From an uncultured Eubacterium sp. (lineage in GTDB: Bacteria > Bacillota > Clostridia > Lachnospirales > Lachnospiraceae): DNA of 64,000 bases. This document shows positions 8,209 through 16,965 of the stretch, piece after piece. The notes below the pieces were generated by a model, which had not been told where the DNA came from, made no database searches, and saw nothing but the letters and a program-made list of their open reading frames with translations. How positions within the stretch are numbered: the stretch's first letter is position 1; every line of letters begins with the position of its first letter. Location: assembly GCA_934316845.1 (NCBI GenBank), contig CAKRDZ010000003.1, positions 45,777 to 109,776 on the forward strand, read 5' to 3'. The position numbers were made by a program, and so were the translations under genes.

Positions 8209-9165
8209 ATGTTTGGGAAAAAAGAAATTCCGGTTTATCTTTTTACCGGTTTTTTGGAGAGTGGAAAAAGTACCTGTATCGAAGAAGTGATCGAAGAGGG
8301 AAATTTTGCCGATGGTGCGAAGACACTGCTTATCCTGTGTGAAGAGGGCGAACATGAGATTGATGATCAGCTGCTGATGAAAAACCGGATCTCCTGTGTC
8401 GTATTGGAGGATGAGGACGAACTTACGGAAGACTGTTGTAAGAAATTACAGGAAAAATATAAACCAAACCGCATTGTAGTTGAATGCAATGGTATGTGGG
8501 ATCTGGATAAAATGTACCGTGAGACATTTCCGGAAAACTGGATTGTTGTACAGACATTTACAACGGTAAATGCGCAGACATTCCAGATTTACAGTGCCAA
8601 CATGAAATCCCTGATGATGTCACATTTTAAAATGGCAGATCTTGTCATTTTTAACCGCTGTGAATCGGATAATATTGACAAACCGGCGGCCAGACGAAAT
8701 GTCAAAGCGATTAACCGCCAGGCGCAGGTATTGTTTGAATCCGCTGATGGCACGGTGGAGAGTAAGATTGACGAGGAACTCCCGTACGATGTCAATGCGT
8801 CAGAGATTACGCTGGAAGATGACGACTTTGGTCTGTGGTATCTGGATATCGGTGAAAACCCACGAAAATACATGGGTAAGAAAATTACCTTTAAAGGCCA
8901 GGTATACCGCAATAAGACATTTCCGACCGGAGCATTTGTACCATCCCGCAAGGCGATGACCTGCTGTGCTGACGATATTGCGCGGATCGGTTATATGTGC
9001 CATGCCGAGGGGGCAGATCAATATAAAAACGACAGCTGGGTGATGGTAACGGTGACGGTAAAGACACAGCAGAGCAGAAAGCACGACGGAGAATTTCCGG
9101 TGCTCTATGCGGAAAAGATTGAGCCGGCACAGCCGCCGCAGGAAGAAGTTGTATATTTTGGATAA
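8209..9165 (+). CDS. CobW-like GTPase fused to a TIGR03943 (YcgQ)-like domain
   Basis: The product has 318 residues. The N-terminal half resembles G3E GTPases (P-loop GFLESGKST near residues 14-22) but lacks the CxCC metal motif of its upstream neighbour. The C-terminal portion, from about residue 205, has the pattern I associate with the TIGR03943/YcgQ family: RKYMGKKITFKGQVYR, then RKAMTCCADD and a hydrophobic strand. YcgQ-type proteins are usually a separate subunit next to a YcgR permease and are linked with zinc or cofactor handling. Here the domain is carried on a GTPase, 15 bases after the His-rich CobW gene, so the two proteins probably work on the same metal. The domain call is from recall and should be verified. 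Confidence 0.75.
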   Translation: MFGKKEIPVYLFTGFLESGKSTCIEEVIEEGNFADGAKTLLILCEEGEHEIDDQLLMKNRISCVVLEDEDELTEDCCKKLQEKYKPNRIVVECNGMWDLDKMYRETFPENWIVVQTFTTVNAQTFQIYSANMKSLMMSHFKMADLVIFNRCESDNIDKPAARRNVKAINRQAQVLFESADGTVESKIDEELPYDVNASEITLEDDDFGLWYLDIGENPRKYMGKKITFKGQVYRNKTFPTGAFVPSRKAMTCCADDIARIGYMCHAEGADQYKNDSWVMVTVTVKTQQSRKHDGEFPVLYAEKIEPAQPPQEEVVYFG

Positions 9166-9170
9166 TCTAT

Positions 9171-9199
9171 TTGAAATATGTTGCGGAGTATGTTATGAT
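9171..9199 (+). promoter_or_regulatory. Promoter of icd-thiC
   Basis: TTGAAA (9171-9176) and TATGAT (9194-9199) are separated by 17 bases, 44 bases before the icd start. The sequence between promoter and gene is short and shows no riboswitch. Confidence 0.7.
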
Positions 9200-9242
9200 G
9201 GAGAACAGGAATATATAGATATGTTGTAAAGGAGAAATAGAA

Positions 9243-10448
9243 ATGGCTAAAATTCAGATGACGACCCCATTGGTTGAGATGGATGGAGACGAGATGACAC
9301 GTATTTTGTGGCAGATGATCAAAGATGAGCTTTTGCTTCCGTATATTGATCTGAAGACAGAGTATTATGACCTCGGTTTGAAATATCGTAACGAGACAAA
9401 CGACCAGGTTACGGTAGATTCTGCAAATGCAACATTAAAATACGGTGTTGCAGTAAAATGTGCGACGATTACACCAAATGCAGCACGTATGACAGAGTAC
9501 GATTTGAAAGAGATGTGGAAATCTCCAAACGGAACCATTCGTGCGATGCTTGACGGAACAGTATTTCGTGCGCCGATTCAGGTAAAAGGAATCGAACCAT
9601 GTGTAAAAAACTGGAAAAAGCCAATTACGCTGGCACGTCATGCTTATGGCGATGTGTATAAAAATGTAGAGATTAAAGTTCCGGGAAAAGGAAAAGCTGA
9701 ACTGGTATTTACGGCAGAAGATGGTACCGAGATGCGTGAGACGATTCATGAATTTGACGGACCGGGAATCATCCAGGGCGTACATAATACGGATAAATCA
9801 ATCACAAGTTTTGCCAAAGCATGCTTTAGTTATGCACTGGATACCAAACAGGATCTTTGGTTTGCAACAAAGGATACCATTTCAAAAAAATACGACCATA
9901 ACTTCAAAGATATTTTTGCAGAAGTTTATGAAAAAGAATATAAGGACAAATTCGAAGAGGCAGGATTGGAGTATTTCTATACACTGATCGATGATGCGGT
10001 AGCCCGTGTTATGAAGACCGAGGGCGGCTTTATCTGGGCATGTAAGAACTACGACGGTGACGTTATGAGTGACATGGTTTCTTCTGCCTGCGGTTCTTTG
10101 GCAATGATGACTTCCGTACTGGTTTCCCCAAGCGGTGTATACGAGTATGAGGCAGCACACGGAACGGTTCAGAGACACTATTACAAGCATCTCAAAGGGG
10201 AAGAGACTTCTACAAACTCAGTAGCAACGATCTTTGCCTGGACGGGAGCGCTTAGAAAACGTGGAGAACTGGATGGAATCAAAGAACTTCAGGAATTTGC
10301 GGACAAACTTGAAAAAGCGACATTGCAGACAATTGAAGAAGGTAAGATGACAAAGGATCTTGCGCTTATCACGGCATTAAAAGATGTTACCGTATTGAAC
10401 AGTGAGAACTTTATTAAGGCAATTCGCGATACATTGGATCGCATGTAA
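9243..10448 (+). CDS. icd: NADP-dependent isocitrate dehydrogenase
   Basis: It catalyses oxidative decarboxylation of isocitrate to 2-oxoglutarate, feeding glutamate synthesis. The 401-residue length and the sequence (MVEMDGDEMTRILW-like start, YDLGLKYRNETNDQVT, GTVFRAPI, EAAHGTVQRHY) are those of the eukaryotic-type homodimeric NADP-IDH subfamily rather than the E. coli Icd type. The isocitrate-binding Ser/Arg region (SPNGTIRAMLDGTVFR) and the catalytic Tyr/Lys/Asp regions (LIDDAVARVMKTEGG, ACKNYDGDVMSD) are present. AAAGGAG precedes the ATG. ThiC follows 29 bases downstream with its own ribosome binding site, so the two are likely one transcript. Confidence 0.95.
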   Translation: MAKIQMTTPLVEMDGDEMTRILWQMIKDELLLPYIDLKTEYYDLGLKYRNETNDQVTVDSANATLKYGVAVKCATITPNAARMTEYDLKEMWKSPNGTIRAMLDGTVFRAPIQVKGIEPCVKNWKKPITLARHAYGDVYKNVEIKVPGKGKAELVFTAEDGTEMRETIHEFDGPGIIQGVHNTDKSITSFAKACFSYALDTKQDLWFATKDTISKKYDHNFKDIFAEVYEKEYKDKFEEAGLEYFYTLIDDAVARVMKTEGGFIWACKNYDGDVMSDMVSSACGSLAMMTSVLVSPSGVYEYEAAHGTVQRHYYKHLKGEETSTNSVATIFAWTGALRKRGELDGIKELQEFADKLEKATLQTIEEGKMTKDLALITALKDVTVLNSENFIKAIRDTLDRM

Positions 10449-10477
10449 TACAAGAAAGAATAACGGAGGAAAACTGA

Positions 10478-11788
10478 ATGAATTATACGACACAGATGGA
10501 TGCCGCACGAAAAGGTATTTTTACTGAAGAAATGCAGCGCGTGTGTGAATATGAAAATATTCGGAAAGAAGAATTGATGGATCTTGTGGCAAAAGGACAG
10601 GTGGCAATTCCAGCCAATAAAAATCATAAATGCCTCAAACCATTTGGTATTGGAAGTAAATTGAAGACGAAGATCAATGTCAATCTGGGAACAAGTAAAG
10701 ATTGTCTGGATCTGGATGTCGAGATGGAAAAGGTAAAGGCAGCGATCAATATGGGAGCTGAAGCAATCATGGATCTGAGTTCCTATGGAGATACGAAAAA
10801 ATTCCGCCGCAAATTGACCGCAGAATGTCCGGCTGTACTTGGTACGGTGCCGATTTACGATGCCGTTGTATATTACAATAAGGCATTGAAGGCCATTACG
10901 ACAGATGAGTGGATCGATATCGTTCGTATGCATGCGGAAGATGGTGTGGATTTCATGACGATCCACTGTGGTATCAACCGACAGACCGCAGACCGTTTCA
11001 AACAGCATCTTCGTCATACCAACATCGTTTCCCGTGGTGGTTCGATCATTTTCGCATGGATGGAACTTACCGGAAATGAAAACCCATTTTATGAGAGATA
11101 CGATGAGATTCTTGACATCTGTGAAAAATACGATGTTACGATCAGTCTTGGAGATGCCTGCCGTCCGGGAAGTATTGAGGATGCGGGAGATCTTTCCCAG
11201 ATTTCAGAATTGGTTGCACTTGGAGAATTAACCCAGCGCGCATGGAACCATAATGTACAGGTTATGGTTGAGGGGCCGGGACATATGCCTTTGAATCAGA
11301 TCCGTGCCAACATGGAGATTCAGCAGACCGTATGTAAAGGCGCCCCATTCTATGTACTTGGACCATTGGTTACGGATATTGCACCGGGATATGACCATAT
11401 TACAAGTGCGATCGGAGGAGCTATCGCAGCTACCTATGGTGCTTCTTTCCTCTGCTATGTAACACCGGCAGAACATCTTCGTCTGCCAACCGTAGACGAC
11501 GTGAAAGAGGGTATCATCGCCTCTAAGATTGCCGCGCATGCTGCGGATGTTGCCAAAGGACTTCCGGGAGCCAAAGACTGGGATTACGAGATGAGCGAAG
11601 CAAGAAGAAATCTGGATTGGGAAAAGCAGTTTGATCTCGCAATCGATCCGGAAAAAGCCCGCCGTTATCGCGCAGAGAGCAAACCGGAAAAAGAAGATAC
11701 TTGTACGATGTGCGGAAAAATGTGTGCCGTACGCAACATCAACAAGATTCTCCGCGGTGAAAATGTAGATATCATGGAAGAAGAATAA
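10478..11788 (+). CDS. thiC: Phosphomethylpyrimidine synthase ThiC
   Basis: This radical SAM enzyme converts aminoimidazole ribotide to HMP-phosphate in thiamine synthesis. The 436-residue length matches the short (Clostridia/archaea) form without the N-terminal extension. Visible signatures are EGPGHMPLNQI, SLGDACRPGSIEDA, the DFMTIHCGI barrel strand and the C-terminal cysteine cluster CTMCGKMC that binds the [4Fe-4S] centre; the spacing is C-x2-C-x3-C, one residue shorter than in E. coli. No TPP riboswitch precedes the gene, as only 29 bases separate it from icd. A strong terminator lies directly after it. Confidence 0.95.
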   Translation: MNYTTQMDAARKGIFTEEMQRVCEYENIRKEELMDLVAKGQVAIPANKNHKCLKPFGIGSKLKTKINVNLGTSKDCLDLDVEMEKVKAAINMGAEAIMDLSSYGDTKKFRRKLTAECPAVLGTVPIYDAVVYYNKALKAITTDEWIDIVRMHAEDGVDFMTIHCGINRQTADRFKQHLRHTNIVSRGGSIIFAWMELTGNENPFYERYDEILDICEKYDVTISLGDACRPGSIEDAGDLSQISELVALGELTQRAWNHNVQVMVEGPGHMPLNQIRANMEIQQTVCKGAPFYVLGPLVTDIAPGYDHITSAIGGAIAATYGASFLCYVTPAEHLRLPTVDDVKEGIIASKIAAHAADVAKGLPGAKDWDYEMSEARRNLDWEKQFDLAIDPEKARRYRAESKPEKEDTCTMCGKMCAVRNINKILRGENVDIMEEE

Positions 11789-11814
11789 AATTCCATAAAA
11801 ACAAAGGAATAACA

Positions 11815-11865
11815 ACAGCCTGTCTCGCATAAGGTAGTAAAAAATGCGAGAGGGGCTGTTTTTTT
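11815..11865 (+). terminator. thiC terminator; its 3' arm carries the next gene's ribosome binding site
   Basis: CTCGCAT (11824-11830) pairs with ATGCGAG (11844-11850), extended by ACAGCC (11815-11820) with GGCTGT (11854-11859), then a run of seven T. The purine stretch GAGAGGGG in the 3' arm is also the only plausible ribosome binding site for the gene starting at 11864. Confidence 0.8.
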
Positions 11866-13480
11866 GAAGCGAGTATTGCGTGTATTGGGAATCTTTCTGA
11901 TCTTTGCCCTGGCGGCAGGGGCGATGTGGTTTACCCAGTCCGGTAAATGGAAGACGACAACGCTGAAAGATGTATACATATCGAAACCGGAAGGAGATAC
12001 CCTATGGGTAGTAAATGGACAAGAAAGGACGGAATATACGGTAAAAGGGGCTGTGCGGGAAAAGACATACGAAGGGCTTGCAGATCTTGAAGTACATGGA
12101 AAATGTGTGCGCAAGATCGTCTGTAAGCCGGGCAGATCAAAAGCCGTAGAGCAAAAGGAAGAGGTTCCGGAGACAATCCGTGTTCTTCTGACGACGACAG
12201 ATTTTGCTGCCAGAGAACATGACGAAGTAAAGGTACGGTCAGAAAAGCCATTTGTCGTAAAGGAAGGAGAAAAGGGAAAGCAATACAAAGGGGGAGAAGA
12301 ATTCTGTGTCCGTGCTGCAGACATGGGGGAGGAAACAATAAAAATCAGTCCCACAGAAGGGGCAAAATTGGAAATAACTTCCATTAAAAGGGGCGAGCGG
12401 ATGCCATCTTACCGCGGAACATTGGAATTGAAAAAAAGCGGCGAGAAGATACGGGTCATCAACGAACTGCTGCTGGAACAGTATTTATACGGAGTACTTC
12501 CAAGTGAAATGCCGGCAGAATACCCGGAAGCGGCACTTCGCGCACAGGCAGTCTGCGCCCGGAGTTATGCCAAAAAGCAGTTGCAAAATGACCGCCTGAA
12601 AGAATACGATGCACAGGTTGATGACAGCGTGGCGTATCAGGTCTACCAGAGCCAGCCGGAGGATGAGAGAGCCAATAAGGCGGTGGATGATACGAAAGGA
12701 CTTGTCGTGTGCAGCGGAAATACGCTGGCATCGACGTATTTTTTTGCCACCTCCTGTGGGGTAACGACCTCTTCGGACAGCGTCGCTTTTTCCGACAAAG
12801 AAATCCCATATCTTGCCGGACAAGTGCAGAGTATCGATATTTCAGATGAGAAAAAGGCAGAAAGAGATCAGCTTGCGGCAGATACGTATGCGGAGGATGC
12901 GTTATTCCGTGAGTTTTTGGAAAAAGAACCTGACGTATTGGAGAAGGAAGAACCCTGGTTCCGGTGGAACACGACGATTTCTCTGGAACAGATGGAAAGA
13001 AACATCAACGAACGGCTTGCGGAACGCTGTGAAAAAACGCCGGACCGCATTGAAGTCCGAAAGGGAGAGGGGATTTATGAAAAAGAACGAGTGGAAAATA
13101 TTGGTAAATTAAAACGCGTGGTAATAAAAAAGCGGGGTTGCGGCGGCATAGCCCAGTCAGCAGTGATTGTCGGGACAGAGGCTACGGTACGGGTCACTTC
13201 CGAATACAATATCCGGATGCTTTTGTTTTCCGGGGATGCGGTGATCCGGCGAAAAGATGGAAAAGAAGTGACCGGGTTATCCATGCTGCCAAGTGGATTT
13301 TTTGCACTGGAACGTGTGGGGGGCGTATATGAGATAAAGGGAGGCGGTTATGGACACGGCGTCGGCATGAGCCAGACCGGAGCCAGACAACTGGCAGATC
13401 TTGGAAAGAATGAACGGGAGATCATTTCTCATTATTTTCCGGGAGTATCGATTCTTTCAATGTCTCAAATTGGTTCTTGA
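11864..13480 (+). CDS. SpoIID/LytB domain protein (putative lytic transglycosylase)
   Basis: This 538-residue membrane-anchored protein has one N-terminal hydrophobic segment (residues 4-22). The SpoIID domain covers about residues 180-520: EQYLYGVLPSEMP, RAQAVCARSYAKKQ, the FFATSCG motif, and the C-terminal KGGGYGHGVGMSQTGA. Family members (SpoIID of Bacillus) cleave peptidoglycan glycan strands lacking stem peptides during engulfment. Residues 25-180 are a less conserved extracytoplasmic region. The start is TTG at 11864, inside the T run of the thiC terminator, so some expression may depend on read-through. The 3' end overlaps the convergent yihY-like gene by 59 bases. Its role in sporulation or growth cannot be told from the window. 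Confidence 0.88.
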   Translation: MKRVLRVLGIFLIFALAAGAMWFTQSGKWKTTTLKDVYISKPEGDTLWVVNGQERTEYTVKGAVREKTYEGLADLEVHGKCVRKIVCKPGRSKAVEQKEEVPETIRVLLTTTDFAAREHDEVKVRSEKPFVVKEGEKGKQYKGGEEFCVRAADMGEETIKISPTEGAKLEITSIKRGERMPSYRGTLELKKSGEKIRVINELLLEQYLYGVLPSEMPAEYPEAALRAQAVCARSYAKKQLQNDRLKEYDAQVDDSVAYQVYQSQPEDERANKAVDDTKGLVVCSGNTLASTYFFATSCGVTTSSDSVAFSDKEIPYLAGQVQSIDISDEKKAERDQLAADTYAEDALFREFLEKEPDVLEKEEPWFRWNTTISLEQMERNINERLAERCEKTPDRIEVRKGEGIYEKERVENIGKLKRVVIKKRGCGGIAQSAVIVGTEATVRVTSEYNIRMLLFSGDAVIRRKDGKEVTGLSMLPSGFFALERVGGVYEIKGGGYGHGVGMSQTGARQLADLGKNEREIISHYFPGVSILSMSQIGS

Positions 13481-14330
13481 TCTTGTTTTTTGCTTTGCGG
13501 GAAAACAGGGAATAGCCGTCGAGGTGAAATTGGTTAATCAAAGCACCGATAAACAGCAGGCTGACACAGACGTACAGCCACAGCATAAAGAGCGCGATCG
13601 AAGTAAAACTCCCGTAAAGCGACGAATAATTTGAAAAGGAATCAACATAGATTGAATACAGGTTGCTGAATAAGATCCATGTAATAGATGTAAACAGCGC
13701 GCCCGATACATGATTTCGTAAGCGTGGGCGTTCGTCATGATGCGGGACAAACGTGTACATTAGCAAGAAATAGCAGAAAAAGATTGCAAAGCCGGCGATG
13801 GAACGCAGCGAAAAAATTCCGATAAACAGTGGGGTATCGATCGAGAAAAACGAGTCGATAATAAGCAGGATCTGATTGCCAAACACGATGACGATAAGCG
13901 ATAAGATCAGCATAGCGGCAAAGATCAACGTATACAGGAAAGAAAGAAAACGGTTGAAAAACCAGTTTCCCCGCTGCTCCGTGCCACCGATCCGGTTCAA
14001 CCCGTAGGTGATCCCCATAAATCCCTTGGAGCCTGCCCACAGAGCAGTAAGGGCCGAGATGGATAATACGGTTCCTGAACTATGGCGGTAGGCTTCCTGA
14101 ATCCAGGAAACAAGAGTTTCGCCCAGCTCGCCCGGCATGAGTGAGCCGATCATCGGGATCAGGTTTCCCTGCGTAATGCCGGGAATGTATTTTAATATGG
14201 TGAAAAAGAACATGGCAAAAGGAAAAAAGGACAGCATAATAAAGAATACCACATTTGAAGCGTAGATGGATATGGTATTCTTTACAAATTGTTCTTTTAT
14301 TTTTTTACACGCCCAGATAAAATGAACCAT
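13422..14330 (-). CDS. YihY/BrkB family membrane protein
   Basis: This integral membrane protein of 302 residues has six predicted helices. GGAGG seven bases upstream supports the ATG at 14330, and a TTG lies one codon further out. Family features are KNTISIYASNVVFFIMLSFFPF near the N-terminus in part, LTALWAGSKGFMGITYGLNR (about residues 90-110) and the late helix FMLWLYVCVSLLFIGALIN. YihY was once misnamed ribonuclease BN; its transport function is not established. The last 59 bases overlap the convergent SpoIID-like gene, and no terminator separates them. The structured repeat at 14364-14466 lies just upstream of its start. Confidence 0.9.
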   Translation of the reverse strand: MVHFIWACKKIKEQFVKNTISIYASNVVFFIMLSFFPFAMFFFTILKYIPGITQGNLIPMIGSLMPGELGETLVSWIQEAYRHSSGTVLSISALTALWAGSKGFMGITYGLNRIGGTEQRGNWFFNRFLSFLYTLIFAAMLILSLIVIVFGNQILLIIDSFFSIDTPLFIGIFSLRSIAGFAIFFCYFLLMYTFVPHHDERPRLRNHVSGALFTSITWILFSNLYSIYVDSFSNYSSLYGSFTSIALFMLWLYVCVSLLFIGALINQFHLDGYSLFSRKAKNKIKNQFETLKESILPENNEK

Positions 14331-14363
14331 CAAAAATCCTCCATGTTTTTCTAAGTATAATAA

Positions 14364-14466
14364 CTAACTATTCAGGCCCCCTCCTACACATTCGCATTTC
14401 GAACACTTCGTGTTCTTTTTCGCCTTTGACAAGGCTAAAAATGCTCATATGGGGAGGGGGAGTTAC
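14364..14466. repeat. Structured interspersed repeat, short copy
   Basis: A multi-branched palindromic unit: closing stem CCCCCTCC (14377-14384) with GGAGGGGG (14453-14460), inner stem GCATTT (14394-14399) with AAATGC (14439-14444), hairpin GAACACTTCGTGTTC (14401-14415) and hairpin GCCTT/AAGGC (14422-14435). The core 14390-14459 matches 36730-36799 at 69 of 70 positions. It lies between two minus-strand genes. I do not know a named family. It could be a MITE-like element or an RNA element. This copy lacks the second module of the other. Confidence 0.8.
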
Positions 14467-14513
14467 GTATATAATAGTATATGAAAAAAACTGGAAAAAA
14501 TCAAGGAGAAAAA

Positions 14514-16835
14514 CTATTTCGTAATTTTTATGCGTAGACTGGCCTTCTTCCGGCTGCCGTCTCTGGCGGCCGCAGTAATGCGCACGGTATGTCCGATTCC
14601 CTTCTTTTTCGCCCGGACGACACCGGAATTTGAGACGCTTGCCCACTTTTTCCGGGAACTGGTCCACTTGAGCTTCTTATTGGACACGTGGGAAGGGGTA
14701 TAGCGGATCTTCAATTTATATGTATGACCGGCGCGGAGTGTCCTGATTTTTTTCTTAAATTTTAATTTCCGAATTTTTACAGTTTTTTGGGAGGAGGTAT
14801 CCGTACCGGAAGACTTGTCTGCGGAAGTATCCGAGCCGGTGCGTGTGGTATGGATGGTGGTAATGGTATCTTCCGGCAGTTCGGAAGGAGTGGAATCCGG
14901 AGTTTCCTGAGTCTGGTATACCGTAAGTCTGCTCAGGTCAAGAATACCGCCGGCGGCACATTTGCCGGCAAGAGAGGATATTTCGCGGACAGATGCCAGA
15001 AGGCGGTTCCTGCGGTTGTAAGAATCTTCTTCCGGGGCATATACGGCACACAGCGCCAGGGCACCCGTGATCATTGGGGCAGCCATGGAAGTCCCGCTCA
15101 TCAGTTCGTATTGCCCAAAGTCTGAAGTGTCAGGATCGCCGGTTGAGATGCCGATATTATCGAGGTAGACCGTCGTTGTTCCAAGGGAAGTCCCCGGAGA
15201 ATCTATCCCCAGAATGCGAAAATATAAATGGCCGTCCGATGACGTATAAAAACGGTTGTTTGTGGAACCGGACATGCCGTAGGAATGCATTGTGATGTGT
15301 TCCCAGAGGATGGCACCGGTAGTACTGTCAGTATTTCCCATCATCATAGAAACATAATACTCTTTGGATGGATCAAGATCTAAGTCTGTTACATCGGCGT
15401 ATAGATAGGATTGTTTTCTCCGAAAGGACAGGCTTCCCATATGGATATCCCACTTCAGACATCCCGCCGAGGTTTTCCCGTAAAAATCATTTGAATTATA
15501 ATGAATCTCGCCTGTGGTAGAAGTTTTATTCCCAACATCGGAATCGCAGGCAAAAATGTCCATAGAATCCGATGTATCAAGCGACTGGTAAAAACTGGTA
15601 AGATCCGGAAGCCCTTCTTCTGTGGTGCTGTAAAGATCAGGGAAATAGGTATCGCCGATATAGGTAGAGACAATGTTTTCGCCGGGGGCAAAAAGATCAA
15701 CGGATGTCCGGCCGTAATCCGAGAAGGAGGCGGCCTCGTCATTGGCAGTGGATGCACCGACTGTCACAATATAATTTCGAAGATCCGAGTACGCAGCGGT
15801 GTTATACAGGTCGTAAGGGCATTGCGCAGTTGACACAGAATCCTGATCCTGTGTATCATTTCCGGCGGCAAAGACAAATAAAATGCCGGATTGTCCAAGG
15901 GAACGAATCAGGTTTTTCATCGCTTCATTGGAAGAACCGCCGCCCCAGGAACAGTTTACGGCAGCAATCGGAATGCCGGAATCTTTTGCCTGTTTGAGAT
16001 AGGTCAATGCATTGATAATATAAGAATTATAACATTCTTCGTTCTCATCAAAAATTTTTAAAGTCATTATTTTGGCATTTGAGATGCCGCAGATTCCTTT
16101 TTTATTATCCGAGGTGGCGGCGATCACACCGGCACAATGCGTACCGTGGCCGGACGTATCGGTACAGTCCGTGGAATCTTCAGCAAAGTTGTAACCGTAA
16201 GTGCCCTTCAGGTCAGTGCCGGGATTGATCCACAGATGGTCAGCAAGATCTTCGTGGGAGGCATTAATGCCCGTATCCATGACAGCAATGACAGGGTCGT
16301 CATTTGCAGAATTATTCGGTTTGGAAGAAAAGGAAATTCCTGAACCGGAACACTGGTACGACCCTTTGCCGTCAAGATACCATTGTTCTTTTTCGTAGGG
16401 GTCATCCGAAGCAAGATACTGCTTATAGTCCGGAGAAACTTCGGTGACGTAAGCCTTGTTTTCCAATTTCTGGATAAGCTCCTCGGTCGAATAACGATCA
16501 GAGACGGCTTCTGTAATATAGACGGTCTTATTCTGCAAAAATTCATTTTCAAGGGAGTTTTTCGAAGTGCCGAACAGACGATCCGCGGCACCGAGGGAGG
16601 CAGACTGTTTGATGCGGATATCTGCGTCAAAAGAAGTGGTTCCTTTTTTTGTAAGGGAGGTGCGGGATGGGGAAATCAGGGAGAGGATAACACGGCCGTC
16701 TGCATACTCACCATCGCTCGGTACAACAGCAGAAGAACAGGTGTCTGCTTTTTCCGCAGCGCGGGATGGAACAACGGCAGTACCTGTGCATAACAAACTT
16801 ACAATAAGCATCATAATGGTCAAACGTTTCAGCAT
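14514..16835 (-). CDS. Secreted subtilisin-like serine protease (S8) with inserted domain
   Basis: The ATG at 16835 is preceded by GGGAGG and gives 773 residues; the frame extends 14 codons further without a ribosome binding site. A signal peptide is followed by a probable propeptide (about residues 30-160). The catalytic Asp lies in VIAVMDTGINA (about 185), His in GHGTHCAG (about 231), oxyanion Asn in FAAGND (about 322) and Ser in SGTSMAAP (about 581). Between Asn and Ser an insert of about 170 residues (about 385-560) looks like a beta-sandwich module with alternating aromatic and polar residues (KEYYVSMMMGNTD). After a Thr/Ser/Asp-rich linker, the C-terminus (about 690-773) is a Lys-rich Ig-like domain resembling Big_2 of the surface proteins at the window start. 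The substrate is unknown. Confidence 0.9.
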   Translation of the reverse strand: MLKRLTIMMLIVSLLCTGTAVVPSRAAEKADTCSSAVVPSDGEYADGRVILSLISPSRTSLTKKGTTSFDADIRIKQSASLGAADRLFGTSKNSLENEFLQNKTVYITEAVSDRYSTEELIQKLENKAYVTEVSPDYKQYLASDDPYEKEQWYLDGKGSYQCSGSGISFSSKPNNSANDDPVIAVMDTGINASHEDLADHLWINPGTDLKGTYGYNFAEDSTDCTDTSGHGTHCAGVIAATSDNKKGICGISNAKIMTLKIFDENEECYNSYIINALTYLKQAKDSGIPIAAVNCSWGGGSSNEAMKNLIRSLGQSGILFVFAAGNDTQDQDSVSTAQCPYDLYNTAAYSDLRNYIVTVGASTANDEAASFSDYGRTSVDLFAPGENIVSTYIGDTYFPDLYSTTEEGLPDLTSFYQSLDTSDSMDIFACDSDVGNKTSTTGEIHYNSNDFYGKTSAGCLKWDIHMGSLSFRRKQSYLYADVTDLDLDPSKEYYVSMMMGNTDSTTGAILWEHITMHSYGMSGSTNNRFYTSSDGHLYFRILGIDSPGTSLGTTTVYLDNIGISTGDPDTSDFGQYELMSGTSMAAPMITGALALCAVYAPEEDSYNRRNRLLASVREISSLAGKCAAGGILDLSRLTVYQTQETPDSTPSELPEDTITTIHTTRTGSDTSADKSSGTDTSSQKTVKIRKLKFKKKIRTLRAGHTYKLKIRYTPSHVSNKKLKWTSSRKKWASVSNSGVVRAKKKGIGHTVRITAAARDGSRKKASLRIKITK

Positions 16836-16965
16836 GAAAAAACCTCCCATAAAATTAAAAATTTGATAAAAAAACAAAATATTTATTGTATTCTTATTAC
16901 ATAACTGTTATGATTATAGTAATATAGATTTGTGTCGAAAAGATGAAGTGAGGAGGAAAAAAGGA

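Noticed and set aside
10289..11017. A 242-codon minus-strand open frame across icd and thiC
   Set aside because: It is the complement of conserved coding sequence and has no start site support.
14368..14667. A 99-codon minus-strand open frame covering the short structured repeat
   Set aside because: It joins the reverse-frame end of the protease to the repeat; the repeat is palindromic and non-coding in appearance.
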